A stretch of DNA of 64,000 nt from NCEH01 sp040049195 (GTDB taxonomy: Bacteria > Pseudomonadota > Alphaproteobacteria > Rhizobiales > Xanthobacteraceae): assembly GCF_040049195.1 (NCBI RefSeq), contig NZ_JBDZDL010000001.1; one strand, written 5' to 3'. The stretch's first letter is position 1, and each line of letters starts with the position of its first letter. The notes below the pieces were generated by a model. It did no database searches. It was not told the DNA's origin and saw only the letters and a program-made list of their open reading frames with translations. This document shows, piece after piece, positions 17,440 through 26,906 of the stretch. Made by a program: the position numbers and the translations under genes.

Positions 17440-18360
17440 TCACTCGATGTTCGCGATCTGCTCGCGGAACTGATCCACAAGCAGCTTCAGGTCAAGCCCG
17501 ATCTGGGTGAGCGCGACCGCATTCGACTTGGAGCAGAGCGTATTGCTCTCCCGGTTGAACTCCTGGGACAGGAAGTCCAGTCGCCGACCCACCGGCCCCC
17601 CTTGGGCGAGCAAGTCCCGCGCCGCGGCGAGATGGGCGGTCAGACGATCCAATTCCTCGCGGATATCGGCCTTGGTGGCGAGCAGGGCCGCTTCCTGGTG
17701 CAGGCGCTCGGGGTCGAGCGGCGTCCCGGTATCCAGCAGCGCGCGCACCTGATCACGCAAACGCGCCTTGATGGCGTCGGCGCTGCGCTCCGGCCGTGCT
17801 TCCGCCTGGGCCACCAGGGCCGCAATGGCGTCCAGCCGCTCCAGCAGCACCGCCTTGAGCGCCGCGCCCTCCGCGTGGCGCATGGCGATCAAGGCCTCAA
17901 GCGCCGCCTCGAAGCCGGCGAGGGCCGCATGAGAGACCGCGTCCTGGTCCTGGGGGGTGAGCTCGGCCTCGATCACCTCGACGATGCCCTTCACGGTGAG
18001 CAGCGCATCAAGGGTGGGCGGGGCGATGGAATAACGCTCGGCCGCCGCGCGTGCTGCGACGATCAGCGCTTCAAGGGCTGGCTGGTTCACCGCCACGGCG
18101 ACGCTCTCGCCCTCCCGCGCCAGGGTGAGCGTGCCGGCCACCGAACCACGCGCCAGGGCACGGGAGGCGGCCGCCCGGGCTGCGGCGTCCAGAGCCTCGA
18201 AGCCGGTGGGAACGCGCAGGCGCAGATCGAGCCCCTTTGCATTCACCGAGCGCACCTCCCACGCCCAGCGCCAGCCGGCGGTGACGCCCTGGATGCGGGC
18301 AAAGCCGGTCATGCTGGCCAGGGCCGAGCGCTGGGAAGGGGCGGAACCCGCAGGTGACAT
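17440..18360 (-). CDS. yicC: YicC/YloC-family endoribonuclease
   Basis: A 306-aa protein opening with SMTGFAR and ending with the family stretch RRLDFLSQEFNRESNTLCSK. Members of the YicC/YloC family are manganese-dependent endoribonucleases; E. coli YicC degrades the small RNA RyhB. The gene lies between mltG and gmk, the usual alphaproteobacterial order, and probably shares their transcript. Confidence 0.93.
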   Translation of the reverse strand: MSPAGSAPSQRSALASMTGFARIQGVTAGWRWAWEVRSVNAKGLDLRLRVPTGFEALDAAARAAASRALARGSVAGTLTLAREGESVAVAVNQPALEALIVAARAAAERYSIAPPTLDALLTVKGIVEVIEAELTPQDQDAVSHAALAGFEAALEALIAMRHAEGAALKAVLLERLDAIAALVAQAEARPERSADAIKARLRDQVRALLDTGTPLDPERLHQEAALLATKADIREELDRLTAHLAAARDLLAQGGPVGRRLDFLSQEFNRESNTLCSKSNAVALTQIGLDLKLLVDQFREQIANIE

Positions 18361-18395
18361 CAGAGCCTCGTGTGGCCGGCGTGCCGCCGGCCCGT

Positions 18396-19955
18396 TCAGT
18401 TGGAAGGGGTGCGGGGAGGAGGCGGCGCGGCGGGGGCCGGATCTCCCGTGCCGACGCCGGTATTGCTGGTCGGAACGTTATTCTGGGCCTTGGTGCGCGC
18501 CTCGGCTTCGATCTCGCGCCAGCGGGCGACGTTGCGATTGTGCTGCTCGAGCGTCTCGGAGAAGACGTGGCCGCCTGTGCCGTCGGCGACGAAATAGAGA
18601 TCCTTGGTCTTGGCCGGATTCGCCACCGCCGCGAGGGAGTCGCGTCCCGGGTTGCCGATCGGGCCGGGCGGCAGGCCGTCGATGGCATAGGTGTTGTAGG
18701 GGGTCGCGTTCGTAATATCCGCCCGTGAGATCGGCCGGCCCAGCACGCCCTTGCCGCCTGCGATGCCGTAGATGATCGTGGGATCGGACTGCAGGCGCAT
18801 CTTGCGGACGAGGCGGTTGATGAAGACCGCGGCGACCTTCGGCCGTTCGTCCGGCTTGCCGGTCTCCTTTTCGACGATCGAGGCGAGAACCACCATTTCC
18901 TGCGGCGTCTTGAGCGGCAGGTCGGGCGCGCGCTTGGCCCACAGGTCGCGCACCAGCTTCTGCTGGTCACTCGCCATGCGCTTCAGCACCTCGTCGCGGC
19001 TGGTGCCGCGGACGATATTATAAGTCTCCGGCAGCAGGGTGCCTTCCTGCGGCATGCGCGGCGTGCCGGTGAGCAGGTCGCTTTCCATCAGGCGAGCAAC
19101 GATCTGCTGGGTGGTCAGTCCCTCGGGAATGGTGATCTGGTGCTGAATGACGCGCCCGTCGGCCAGCGCGTCGAGCACCTTTTCCAGGGAAACGCGGGGC
19201 TTGAAGATATATTCGCCCGCCTGAAGCGGCTGGCCGCGATGCGCCAGCTGCTGCGCCACCATGAACAGCAGCCAATTGTCGATGACGCCCTGGCGCTCGA
19301 GCAGGTCGGCAATGTCGCGCGCGCCCTGCCCCCGGGGAATGAATACGTTTTTCTCTGTCGCCAGCGGACCGGGGGCGGCATACTTCAGCTGTCCGTACCA
19401 GGCCACCAGCCCGCCGCCGACGGTCAGGAACAGCAGAATCGTGAAAATGGCGCTGCCGATCACCACCGCCGGGTGGCGGGCGCCGTGGGACGGCCGCTTC
19501 TTTTCGGCCGCCTTGGCGGCGGCGCGCGGATCCCGCGCGAGGCGTTCCGCGCGTTTTCTGGCTTTTGCCTGGCCACGGGTCTCGCGCGGCGGCTTCGCGG
19601 GCTTCGCCTTTGCCGATTCGGGGGGCGTCTCGGGCACGGGTGACGCGGCATCCGTAGCCTGCGGCGTCGCGGAAGGGGAGGGCGCGGACGGGGCGGGCGG
19701 GTTGACGTCTTCGACCATGCGGCTTTCCGGCGCCTTCACTTCTGGGGCGGCAGGCCCTGCGCCCGCCGCGGGGTCGGTGCCAATGCGTGGTTCCGGCGCG
19801 GGGGAAGAGGCGGCGGCGTCGCTTTGCGATACGGGGGCGACCACAGGCGCGGCGCGGCCTTCGCCCGGCACGGCCGGCGATGCGCCCAACACAGGCTCCT
19901 GACGGGGGCCGTTGTCGGGGCGGCCTTCGTGCGCTGGAGGCTCGGACGTCGCCAT
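18396..19955 (-). CDS. mltG: endolytic murein transglycosylase MltG
   Basis: MltG cuts nascent glycan strands at the inner membrane and sets strand length. The 519-aa protein has an unusually long cytoplasmic N-terminus of about 160 residues, Ala/Pro-rich then Arg/Lys-rich, one membrane helix at about 163-187, a LysM-like part and the YceG catalytic domain. ASIVEKETG contains the catalytic glutamate; RMRLQSDPT-type and IYGI stretches follow. The C-terminus is proline-rich. The N-terminal extension is low-complexity and could be a docking region. Confidence 0.94.
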   Translation of the reverse strand: MATSEPPAHEGRPDNGPRQEPVLGASPAVPGEGRAAPVVAPVSQSDAAASSPAPEPRIGTDPAAGAGPAAPEVKAPESRMVEDVNPPAPSAPSPSATPQATDAASPVPETPPESAKAKPAKPPRETRGQAKARKRAERLARDPRAAAKAAEKKRPSHGARHPAVVIGSAIFTILLFLTVGGGLVAWYGQLKYAAPGPLATEKNVFIPRGQGARDIADLLERQGVIDNWLLFMVAQQLAHRGQPLQAGEYIFKPRVSLEKVLDALADGRVIQHQITIPEGLTTQQIVARLMESDLLTGTPRMPQEGTLLPETYNIVRGTSRDEVLKRMASDQQKLVRDLWAKRAPDLPLKTPQEMVVLASIVEKETGKPDERPKVAAVFINRLVRKMRLQSDPTIIYGIAGGKGVLGRPISRADITNATPYNTYAIDGLPPGPIGNPGRDSLAAVANPAKTKDLYFVADGTGGHVFSETLEQHNRNVARWREIEAEARTKAQNNVPTSNTGVGTGDPAPAAPPPPRTPSN

Positions 19956-20184
19956 TCAGGGTTCTCCCATCGCGTTCGCTGCGCCCAAGATCTCCGCGCA
20001 CCGCACGGCCCGGACCGGAAAGCCAGCCCGCGCGCCGGTCCATGCAAAGAGGCGCATGATACCTATCGCAGGGCGAAGGCCAATGGCGCGCAGGCTAACG
20101 TCAAATATGGCGATAAGGCGTACCGCCGCCGAGAACCGGCGGTTTCGCGGCCCGCATGATGAACGGGCCGCAAAAGGCGTGTGC

Positions 20185-21447
20185 TCAGGCCTCGGCGCGG
20201 CGGAACACCACCGAGGCGTTGGTGCCGCCGAACCCGAAGGAATTGGACAGCACCGTGTTGATTTCCCGCTGCCGCGCCGTGTGGGGCACGAGATCGATGG
20301 GGGTGTCCACCGAGGGATTGTCGAGGTTCAGCGTCGCCGGGGCGATCTGGTCCCGGATGGCAAGCACCGAGAAGATGGCTTCCACCGCGCCCGCCGCGCC
20401 GAGCAGGTGCCCGATGGAGGATTTGGTGGAGGACATGGAGGTCTTCGCGGCCGCATTGCCCAGCAGCCGCTCCACCGCGCCCAGCTCGATTTCATCGGCC
20501 ATGGTCGAGGTGCCATGGGCGTTGATGTAATCGAGTTCGGATGCCGGGATGCCCGCGCGCTTGAGAGCGGCGGTCATGCAGCGGAAGGCGCCGTCGCCGT
20601 CGGGCGAGGGGGCGGTGATGTGATAGGCGTCGCCCGAGAGGCCATAGCCGATGAGTTCGGCATAGATCTTCGCGCCGCGCGCCTTGGCGTGCTCGTATTC
20701 CTCGAGCACCACGATGCCGGCGCCTTCGCCCATGACGAAGCCGTCGCGGTCCCGGTCATAGGGCCGAGAGCCCTTTTCCGGCGCGTCGTTGAAGCTGGTG
20801 CAGAGCGCCTTGCAGGCGGCGAAGCCGGCGAGGGACAGACGATTCACCGTGGATTCGGTGCCGCCGGCCACCATCACGTCCGCATCGCCGAGCGCGATCA
20901 GCCGTCCGGCATCGCCGATGGCATGGGCGCCGGTGGAGCACGCCGTGACGACCGCGTGGTTCGGCCCCTTCAGCCCGTGGGCGATGGAGACGTAGCCGCC
21001 GGCCAGATTGATCAGGCGCCCGGGAATGAAGAAGGGCGAGATGCGGCGCGGGCCGCGCTCCTTCAGGATATGGGCGGCTTCGGAAATGCCCTCGATACCG
21101 CCGATGCCGGAGCCGATCAGGACACCGGAGGCGATCTGATCCTCATAAGAGGTGGGATGCCAGCCCGCATCGTCGAGCGCCTGCTTGGCCGCAGCCATGG
21201 CGAAGACGATGAATTCGTCGACCTTGCGCTGCTCCTTGGGCTCCATCCAATCGTCAGGATTGAAGGTGCCATCGGTGCCGTCACCACGGGGGATCATGCA
21301 CGCGATCTTGCAGGCGAGGTCCGACACGTCGAAGCGCTCGACGAACTTTGCGCCGCTCTGGCCCGCAATCAGTCGCCGCCAGCTTGGCTCGACGCCGCAG
21401 CCGAGCGGCGTCACCATGCCGAGGCCGGTGACGACAACACGTCTCAT
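20185..21447 (-). CDS. fabF: beta-ketoacyl-ACP synthase II (KAS II)
   Basis: Condenses malonyl-ACP with acyl-ACP in fatty acid elongation. The 420-aa protein has the Cys-His-His triad: cysteine in TACSTGAHA (about residue 170), histidine in NAHGTST (about 310) and histidine in SSIGHLLGAAG (about 347). It opens MRRVVVTGLGMVTPLG. It is 86 bases after acpP, as in most bacteria. Confidence 0.98.
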   Translation of the reverse strand: MRRVVVTGLGMVTPLGCGVEPSWRRLIAGQSGAKFVERFDVSDLACKIACMIPRGDGTDGTFNPDDWMEPKEQRKVDEFIVFAMAAAKQALDDAGWHPTSYEDQIASGVLIGSGIGGIEGISEAAHILKERGPRRISPFFIPGRLINLAGGYVSIAHGLKGPNHAVVTACSTGAHAIGDAGRLIALGDADVMVAGGTESTVNRLSLAGFAACKALCTSFNDAPEKGSRPYDRDRDGFVMGEGAGIVVLEEYEHAKARGAKIYAELIGYGLSGDAYHITAPSPDGDGAFRCMTAALKRAGIPASELDYINAHGTSTMADEIELGAVERLLGNAAAKTSMSSTKSSIGHLLGAAGAVEAIFSVLAIRDQIAPATLNLDNPSVDTPIDLVPHTARQREINTVLSNSFGFGGTNASVVFRRAEA

Positions 21448-21533
21448 GAGGGGAACTCCGGAACTAGGAATGCGACGGCCGCCATCCTGGAGAAATCCAT
21501 GGCGGGTGCGACCGTCGCCGTCGCTGGCACGGC

Positions 21534-21770
21534 TCAGGCCGCGTTCTTCTCCAGGAACTTGATCGCGTCGCCGACCGTCAGAATGGTCTCAGCCGCGTCG
21601 TCCGGGATCTCGGTGTTGAAAGCTTCCTCGAAGGCCATGACGAGCTCGACGGTGTCGAGGCTGTCGGCGCCGAGGTCGTCGATGAAGCTGGCGTTTTCCG
21701 TGACCTTCTCGGGCTCCACGCCCAGATGCTCCGCGACGATCTTCTTCACCCGCTCGGCGATGTCACTCAT
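21534..21770 (-). CDS. acpP: acyl carrier protein
   Basis: A 78-aa acidic protein carrying growing acyl chains on a phosphopantetheine arm. The attachment serine is in GADSLDTVELVMAFEE, the family's most conserved stretch. It lies between fabG and fabF. Expression is usually very high; the 260-base gap upstream, which has AT-rich spots near 21780-21800, probably holds its own promoter. Confidence 0.98.
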   Translation of the reverse strand: MSDIAERVKKIVAEHLGVEPEKVTENASFIDDLGADSLDTVELVMAFEEAFNTEIPDDAAETILTVGDAIKFLEKNAA

Positions 21771-22027
21771 CGATGCACCCTCATTATCTGAAAAAATTGT
21801 CTCTATGCCGTACGGCGGCTGTGAGAGGGCATAATGCCTTTCTTCCGCCGTGCCCAGCCCCCATGCTCATTCCGGCGGGTCTTGAAACCAAAGACGTACC
21901 GGATGGGCGTTTTTATCCCGGTCCGGAGCTGGATTTCCAAGGCCGGGACAGGACGGTGCGGGTCGGTATCATACTTCCTGCGCCTATGCCAGCAAAGCCC
22001 GCCGCGCCGCCCGAGCCCGCACCTTCG

Positions 22028-22765
22028 TCAGATCATCGCCATGCCGCCGTTCACGTGCAGCGTCTGGCCCGTCACATAGCCGGCTTCATCCGAGGCGAGA
22101 TAAACGCAGGCGCTGGCAATGTCTTCCGGCGAGCCGAGCCGCGCCGCCGGCACGGCCTTCAGAATGCCCTCGCGCTGCTTTTCGTTCAGCACGTCGGTCA
22201 TGGCGGTGGCGATGAAGCCCGGGGCGACGCAGTTCACCGTCACGCCGCGGCTGGCCACTTCCTGGGCGAGGGACTTGGACATGCCGATCATGCCCGCCTT
22301 CGCTGCGGCATAATTGCCCTGGCCGGCGTTCCCGGTCACGCCCACCACCGAGGTGATGGAAATGATCCGGCCCGACCGGCGCCGCATCATGGAGCGCACC
22401 GCTGCCCGCGAGAGGCGGAAGGTGGAGGTGAGGTTCACCGCGATCACCTGATCCCAGTCCTCGTCCTTCAGGCGCATGAAGATATTGTCGCGGGTGATGC
22501 CGGCATTGTTGACGAGGATGTCGAGCTGGCCGAGCGCCGCCTCGGCGTCGGGAATCAGCTTCTCCACTTCCTCGGTGACGCCGAGGTTGCAGGGCAGCAC
22601 ATGCACGCGCTCCTTGAGCTCCGCGGCGAAGGCGTCCAGCACCTCGCGGCGGGTGCCGGAGATGGCGACGGTCGCGCCCTGGGCGTGTAGCGCCTTGGCG
22701 ATGGCGCCGCCGATGCCACCCGTGGCGCCGGTGACGAGGGCGGTCTTGCCGCTGAGATCGAACAT
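22028..22765 (-). CDS. fabG: 3-oxoacyl-ACP reductase FabG
   Basis: Reduces 3-oxoacyl-ACP with NADPH in fatty acid synthesis. From ATG at 22765 the protein is 245 aa, starting MFDLSGKTALVTGATGGIG. It has NNAG, a serine in SITSVVG and the YAAAK catalytic motif. AGGAG lies just before this start. An open frame continues 129 codons further upstream into fabD, but only as overlap. Confidence 0.97.
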   Translation of the reverse strand: MFDLSGKTALVTGATGGIGGAIAKALHAQGATVAISGTRREVLDAFAAELKERVHVLPCNLGVTEEVEKLIPDAEAALGQLDILVNNAGITRDNIFMRLKDEDWDQVIAVNLTSTFRLSRAAVRSMMRRRSGRIISITSVVGVTGNAGQGNYAAAKAGMIGMSKSLAQEVASRGVTVNCVAPGFIATAMTDVLNEKQREGILKAVPAARLGSPEDIASACVYLASDEAGYVTGQTLHVNGGMAMI

Positions 22766-22806
22766 GGAGGCTCCTGAAACGAAAGAGGGGAGTGAGCCGG
22801 GGCGGC

Positions 22807-23763
22807 TCAGGCGGCCGGTGTCTGGCGCGCGGCGATGAAGGCGGTCACGTCTTCCGGCGTGCCGACCGCCGATACCGCGATTTCCTTGGCGATGCGGCGC
22901 GAAAGGCCCGAGAGGACCTTGCCGGCGCCCACTTCCACCGTGCGGGTCACGCCGGCGCCCGCCATGAACAGCACGCTTTCGCGCCAGCGGACCGTGCCCG
23001 TTACCTGCTGCACCAGCAAGGCGACGATTTCCGCCGGGTCGCTGACCGGGGCGGCTCGCACGTTGGAGACCACCGGCACCACCGGCGCCTTCACCGTGCT
23101 GGCGGCGAGCGCGGCCTGCATGGCGTCGGCCGCCGGCTGCATGAGGCGGCAATGGAACGGGGCGGACACGGGCAGGAGGATCGCGCGGGAGGCGCCCTTG
23201 GCCTTGGCGATCTCCATGGCCCGCTCGACCGCCGCCGTGGAGCCGGACAGAACCACCTGGCCGTTGGCATTGTCATTGGCGGCTTCGCAGACGTCGGCGC
23301 CGGCCGCCTCTTCGGCGACGGCGCTGGCCTGCTCGAAATCGAGACCGAGGATCGCCGCCATGGCGCCCTGGCCCACCGGCACGGCGTCCTGCATGGCACG
23401 TCCGCGAATGCGCAGCAGGCGGGCGGCGTCCGTGATGGAGAGCGCGCCGGCGGCGGCGAGCGCGGAATATTCGCCCAGCGAATGGCCGGCGACGAAGGAC
23501 GCGTCGCGGGAAAGGTCGAGGCCGGCTTCCGCCTCCAGCACCCGCATGGCGGCCAGCGACACCGCCATCAAGGCCGGCTGAGCATTGGCGGTGAGGGTCA
23601 GCTCCTCGATCGGCCCGTCCCACATGGTGCGGGAGAGGGTCTCGCCGAGGGCGCCATCCACCTCGTCGAACACGGCCTTCGCGACCGCGAAATTCTCCGC
23701 GAGCGCCTTGCCCATGCCAACGGCTTGGCTGCCCTGGCCGGGGAAAATAAAGGCTGTGGTCAA
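22807..23763 (-). CDS. fabD: malonyl-CoA:ACP transacylase FabD
   Basis: Moves malonyl groups from CoA to ACP. The 318-aa protein opens FIFPGQGSQAVGMG. The nucleophile is S95 in GHSLGEYSA, with R120 in RGRAMQ and the active histidine in SAPFHCRLM. It is the first gene of the fabD-fabG-acpP-fabF-mltG-yicC-gmk run. Confidence 0.97.
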   Translation of the reverse strand: MTTAFIFPGQGSQAVGMGKALAENFAVAKAVFDEVDGALGETLSRTMWDGPIEELTLTANAQPALMAVSLAAMRVLEAEAGLDLSRDASFVAGHSLGEYSALAAAGALSITDAARLLRIRGRAMQDAVPVGQGAMAAILGLDFEQASAVAEEAAGADVCEAANDNANGQVVLSGSTAAVERAMEIAKAKGASRAILLPVSAPFHCRLMQPAADAMQAALAASTVKAPVVPVVSNVRAAPVSDPAEIVALLVQQVTGTVRWRESVLFMAGAGVTRTVEVGAGKVLSGLSRRIAKEIAVSAVGTPEDVTAFIAARQTPAA

Positions 23764-23836
23764 AGGGTATCCCTCCGTTCAATTTTGGGGAGGGCAAAGA
23801 CACCGGGACGCAAGGGGAGTCAAGCTGAGCGCCCGC

Positions 23837-24457
23837 CTATTCGGCTGCGGCGGACGCGGCGGCGGGGCCGGCGAGCGCCATCGGGCGGGCGCTGATGCGA
23901 TAGACTGAGGCCGGCGGCAGGTTGCGCAAGGTGCAGCCGACGAATGTCGCCTTCAGCCCCAGCCGGTCGAGGATCGGGCGTGGCACGGGGCAGCGCGGGC
24001 CGTAGGTGAATTGATAGAAGGCGCCGCGCGGGCGCAGATAGCCGAACGCGCCGGAGAGGATCGCCATGATCTTGCGCGGGCCCATGTTCAGCAGCGGCAG
24101 CCCGCTGACCACGGCGCCCAGCAGCGCGCCCTCGAACAGGCGATAGCGGGCAAGCTGACTGGCATCGGCCCACAGCACGCGGGCGGCGGGAAAGCGGACC
24201 TGGAGCAGGGCGGCGAAATCCGAGCCGAATTCGATCAGGGTCAGGTCATGCTCGCGCAGGCCGCGTGCCAGCAGCGCTTGGGTAAACACGCCGGTGCCGG
24301 GGCCAAGCTCCAGCACCGGGCCAGTGGAGGTATCGATTTCCGAGGTGATCAACCGCGCCAGGGCGGGGCCGGAAGGCGCCAGCGCCCCGAGTCGCCCAGG
24401 ATTGGAGGCCCACGCTCTTAGGAAATTCAGCGAATCGTTCGTGCGGGAGTGATTCAT
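23837..24457 (-). CDS. SAM-dependent methyltransferase, phospholipid N-methyltransferase-like
   Basis: A 206-aa class I methyltransferase with the SAM motif VLELGPGTGVF near residues 48-58. The region VVSGLPLLNMGPRKI resembles the NLPY-like segment of the rhizobial PmtA group, related in fold to rRNA dimethyltransferases. PmtA methylates phosphatidylethanolamine toward phosphatidylcholine. That substrate fits the lipid-rich neighbourhood but is inferred. It lies 73 bases upstream of fabD on the same strand. Confidence 0.75.
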   Translation of the reverse strand: MNHSRTNDSLNFLRAWASNPGRLGALAPSGPALARLITSEIDTSTGPVLELGPGTGVFTQALLARGLREHDLTLIEFGSDFAALLQVRFPAARVLWADASQLARYRLFEGALLGAVVSGLPLLNMGPRKIMAILSGAFGYLRPRGAFYQFTYGPRCPVPRPILDRLGLKATFVGCTLRNLPPASVYRISARPMALAGPAAASAAAE

Positions 24458-24536
24458 CGGGAAGCGGCGAGCCTTTGTTCCGGGTCAGGCGCGCGGCCTG
24501 CGATGCCTGCTGTGCGGCGGCTGGATTACCGGTGCA

Positions 24537-25922
24537 TTACGCCCGGGCCGGAACGGCCGCGCCCGGCGCGGCGAACAGCGGCAGCGTGATGCGGAACCGG
24601 GCGCCGCCCTCCGGCCCGTCGATGACACAAACGCTGCCATGATGGGCGCGCACGATCTCCCCCACCAGATGCAGGCCGAGGCCGGCGCCGCGCGCCCGCG
24701 GGCGCAGCCGCTGGAACGGCTCGAAGATGCGCTGGCGGAATTCGGCCGGCACGCCGCCGCCGTCGTCCGCCACCTCCATCACGCCGCCCCGCTCGACCCG
24801 CACCACGATGGCGCCGCCGCCGGCATGCTCGATGGCGTTCTGCACCAGGTTATAGAGCGCCCGCTCCAGCGAGAATGGCTCGCCGGCCACCGCGATGCTC
24901 TCGCCCTCCGTCTCGAAGGAGAGGTCGAACCCGGCGGAGATGGCGAGCGGCGCAAGGTCCGCCACCGTGCGGCGGGCGAGCGGCACGAGGTCCACCGGCA
25001 CGAAGGGTCCGCTGCGATCCAGGCGCTGCAGATCCAGGAGTTGCTCGGCCAGCAGCGACAGGCGGGCGAGGTCCTCCAGCAGGCGGGATTTGTCCGGCCC
25101 GTCCGGCAGGCCCTCCAGCCGCGTGTTCAGGATGGCGATGGGGGTGCGCAGCTCGTGCGCCGCATCCATGAGGAAGCGCTGGCGGCGCTCGTAGCCCTCA
25201 TCCAGCCGGCCGAGGGCGTCGTTCACCGCCGTCACCAGCGGGACCACCTCGTCGGGGACGTCGTCGAGCGAGAGGCGGGCGCCGCGGTCGTCGGCATCGA
25301 TGCGCTGTGCCTCGGCCGCAGTCGCACTGAGGCTGGCCAGCGAGCGGCGCACCACGATCGGCGTCGCGACCAGGGTGGAGAGCGTCATCAGCGCCAGCGC
25401 CGGCAGAATCACGCTGATGCCGAGAATGAAGGCGGCCCAGGCGATCCGCCCGAGCGGCACGCTGCCGCCCGGGCCGGTCATGATCTGCAGGGAGCCCGCA
25501 GGGGTGCGCACCTTCTTGAGGCGGGCCGCGGCACGGGGCGGCTCGTCCAGCGTCCAGCCGAGCCGCGCCTGCCCGATATCGTCGAGCGCCTTGCCGGCGC
25601 GCGCGAACTCGGGCGGCACTGGGCCTTCCTGAAGTTCGTGGCCGGCCTTGTCGCGGATGGTGAACCACAAATCGGGTCGTTCCGCGCGCAGGCTTTTCAG
25701 CGCCGGGGTCTCGCGCAGTTCGAGTCCGCCGTCCGGGCCTTGGACGGCGGCGGCGGCCAGGGTGTCGATCACCGCGTCCTCCGGCTCCAGCCCCACCAGA
25801 TAGCCGGTGGCCCAGAGCGCGGCGAAGATCACCGCGATGAACAGCGTCAGCATCGCCGCCTGGAGCGTGACCAGGCGGGAGACGAGGCGCCATCTCAGGG
25901 AGCAGGCGTGGGGGTCGCTCAT
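24537..25922 (-). CDS. sensor histidine kinase
   Basis: A 461-aa inner-membrane kinase. It has two membrane segments (about residues 17-42 and 160-185) flanking a roughly 115-residue periplasmic sensor domain, then a HAMP-like linker and the kinase core: H-box DAAHELRTPIA, N-box NLVQNAIEHA, G1 DDGGGVP and G2 GAGLGLHLV. All needed residues are present. The start codon overlaps the response regulator stop (ATGA), so the two form a unit. The signal is unknown. Confidence 0.93.
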   Translation of the reverse strand: MSDPHACSLRWRLVSRLVTLQAAMLTLFIAVIFAALWATGYLVGLEPEDAVIDTLAAAAVQGPDGGLELRETPALKSLRAERPDLWFTIRDKAGHELQEGPVPPEFARAGKALDDIGQARLGWTLDEPPRAAARLKKVRTPAGSLQIMTGPGGSVPLGRIAWAAFILGISVILPALALMTLSTLVATPIVVRRSLASLSATAAEAQRIDADDRGARLSLDDVPDEVVPLVTAVNDALGRLDEGYERRQRFLMDAAHELRTPIAILNTRLEGLPDGPDKSRLLEDLARLSLLAEQLLDLQRLDRSGPFVPVDLVPLARRTVADLAPLAISAGFDLSFETEGESIAVAGEPFSLERALYNLVQNAIEHAGGGAIVVRVERGGVMEVADDGGGVPAEFRQRIFEPFQRLRPRARGAGLGLHLVGEIVRAHHGSVCVIDGPEGGARFRITLPLFAAPGAAVPARA

Positions 25923-26614
25923 GGCGTGGCGCGCAGCAGATAGCCGACGCCCCGGATGCCGTGGATCTCCACGCCCGCCCCGGCGGCCTCCAGCTTCCGG
26001 CGCAGACGGGAGATATGGGCGTCGAGGGCGTTGGACTGCACCTCGTCCTCGAAGCCGTAGATCGCTTCCACCAGCGCCTCGCGCATGACCGTGCGGCCGG
26101 GGCGGCGCATCAGCGCCTCGAGCACCAGCAATTCCCGGCGCGGCAGATCGAGCACCTCGCCGGCCACGCTCGCTTCCCGGTGCTCCGGATCGAAGGCGAG
26201 CCGTCCGGCCTGCGTCAAGCGGGCGGCAAGGCCGGAGGGGCGGCGCAGAACGGCACGCAGGCGCGCCAGCAATTCCTCCATGGCGAATGGCTTGGCGAGA
26301 TAATCGTCCGCGCCGGCATCAAGGCCGGCCACCCGGTCCGACAGGTCGCCCTGGGCGGTGAGGACGATTACCGGAATGTGGCCCTCGCCCTGCAGGCCGC
26401 CGCGCAGGCGCGCCAGCAAGGTGAGGCCGTCGCCGTCCGGCAGGCGGCGGTCCAGCAGCAGGGCATCGTGGCAATGGTCCGCCAGCGCCGCCTCCGCATC
26501 GGCGAGGTTGGCGACATGATCGAGCAGGATTCCGTGCCGGCCGAAGTTCGCCGCCAGGGCGGAGGCCATTTCCGGCTCGTCTTCGATCAGCAACAGGCGC
26601 ACGTTCGTCTCCAT
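25919..26614 (-). CDS. OmpR-family response regulator
   Basis: A 231-aa regulator with an N-terminal receiver (acidic EDE at 11-13, phospho-acceptor D55 in LLLDRRLPDGD, lysine in AKPF) and a C-terminal winged helix (RRELLVLEALMRRPGRTVMREAL…ISRLRRKLE). It is translated just before and coupled to the sensor kinase. It is divergent from rpsF. Targets are unknown; the lipid methyltransferase next to the kinase gene is one candidate by position only. Confidence 0.94.
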   Translation of the reverse strand: METNVRLLLIEDEPEMASALAANFGRHGILLDHVANLADAEAALADHCHDALLLDRRLPDGDGLTLLARLRGGLQGEGHIPVIVLTAQGDLSDRVAGLDAGADDYLAKPFAMEELLARLRAVLRRPSGLAARLTQAGRLAFDPEHREASVAGEVLDLPRRELLVLEALMRRPGRTVMREALVEAIYGFEDEVQSNALDAHISRLRRKLEAAGAGVEIHGIRGVGYLLRATP

Positions 26615-26687
26615 GGGATCACCCGTGGTATGCCGCGATCATTGCGGCTACATTGCGTGCCGGTGGCTGGCCGATCCTCTGCGATCC

Positions 26688-26715
26688 TTGCCTTCAGCGG
26701 AAAACCTGCTATACG
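26688..26715 (+). promoter_or_regulatory. candidate sigma-70 promoter for rpsF operon
   Basis: TTGCCT at 26688-26693 and TATACG at 26710-26715 with a 16-base spacer, in the gap between the response regulator and rpsF. It would give an rpsF leader of about 185 bases. Read by eye; no measured start. Confidence 0.4.
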
Positions 26716-26906
26716 CACCGCTTCCGTTGCCCCGGCCGGGGGCTGAACGGACGGCCATCTGTTGTTTTCTGCGCAAGCCGAGAACCTGAGGGCAGGGCTT
26801 TCAGGTCCGTCGTCCCGTGTCCCCGCCTTCCGAGCAAACGAGCCTTTCCAAAGGTTCGAAAGGGCTTGGCGCCGGGCGGCGGAGCAACAGGAAAGGCACA
26901 GGACAC
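26716..26906 (+). other. rpsF leader region
   Basis: About 190 bases between the candidate promoter and rpsF. It has an imperfect hairpin around 26841-26866 (AGCCTTTC against GAAAGGGCT with one bulge). Many bacteria control rpsF by S6:S18 binding its own leader; whether this leader has that fold cannot be judged by eye. No reading frame here looks like a gene. Confidence 0.3.
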
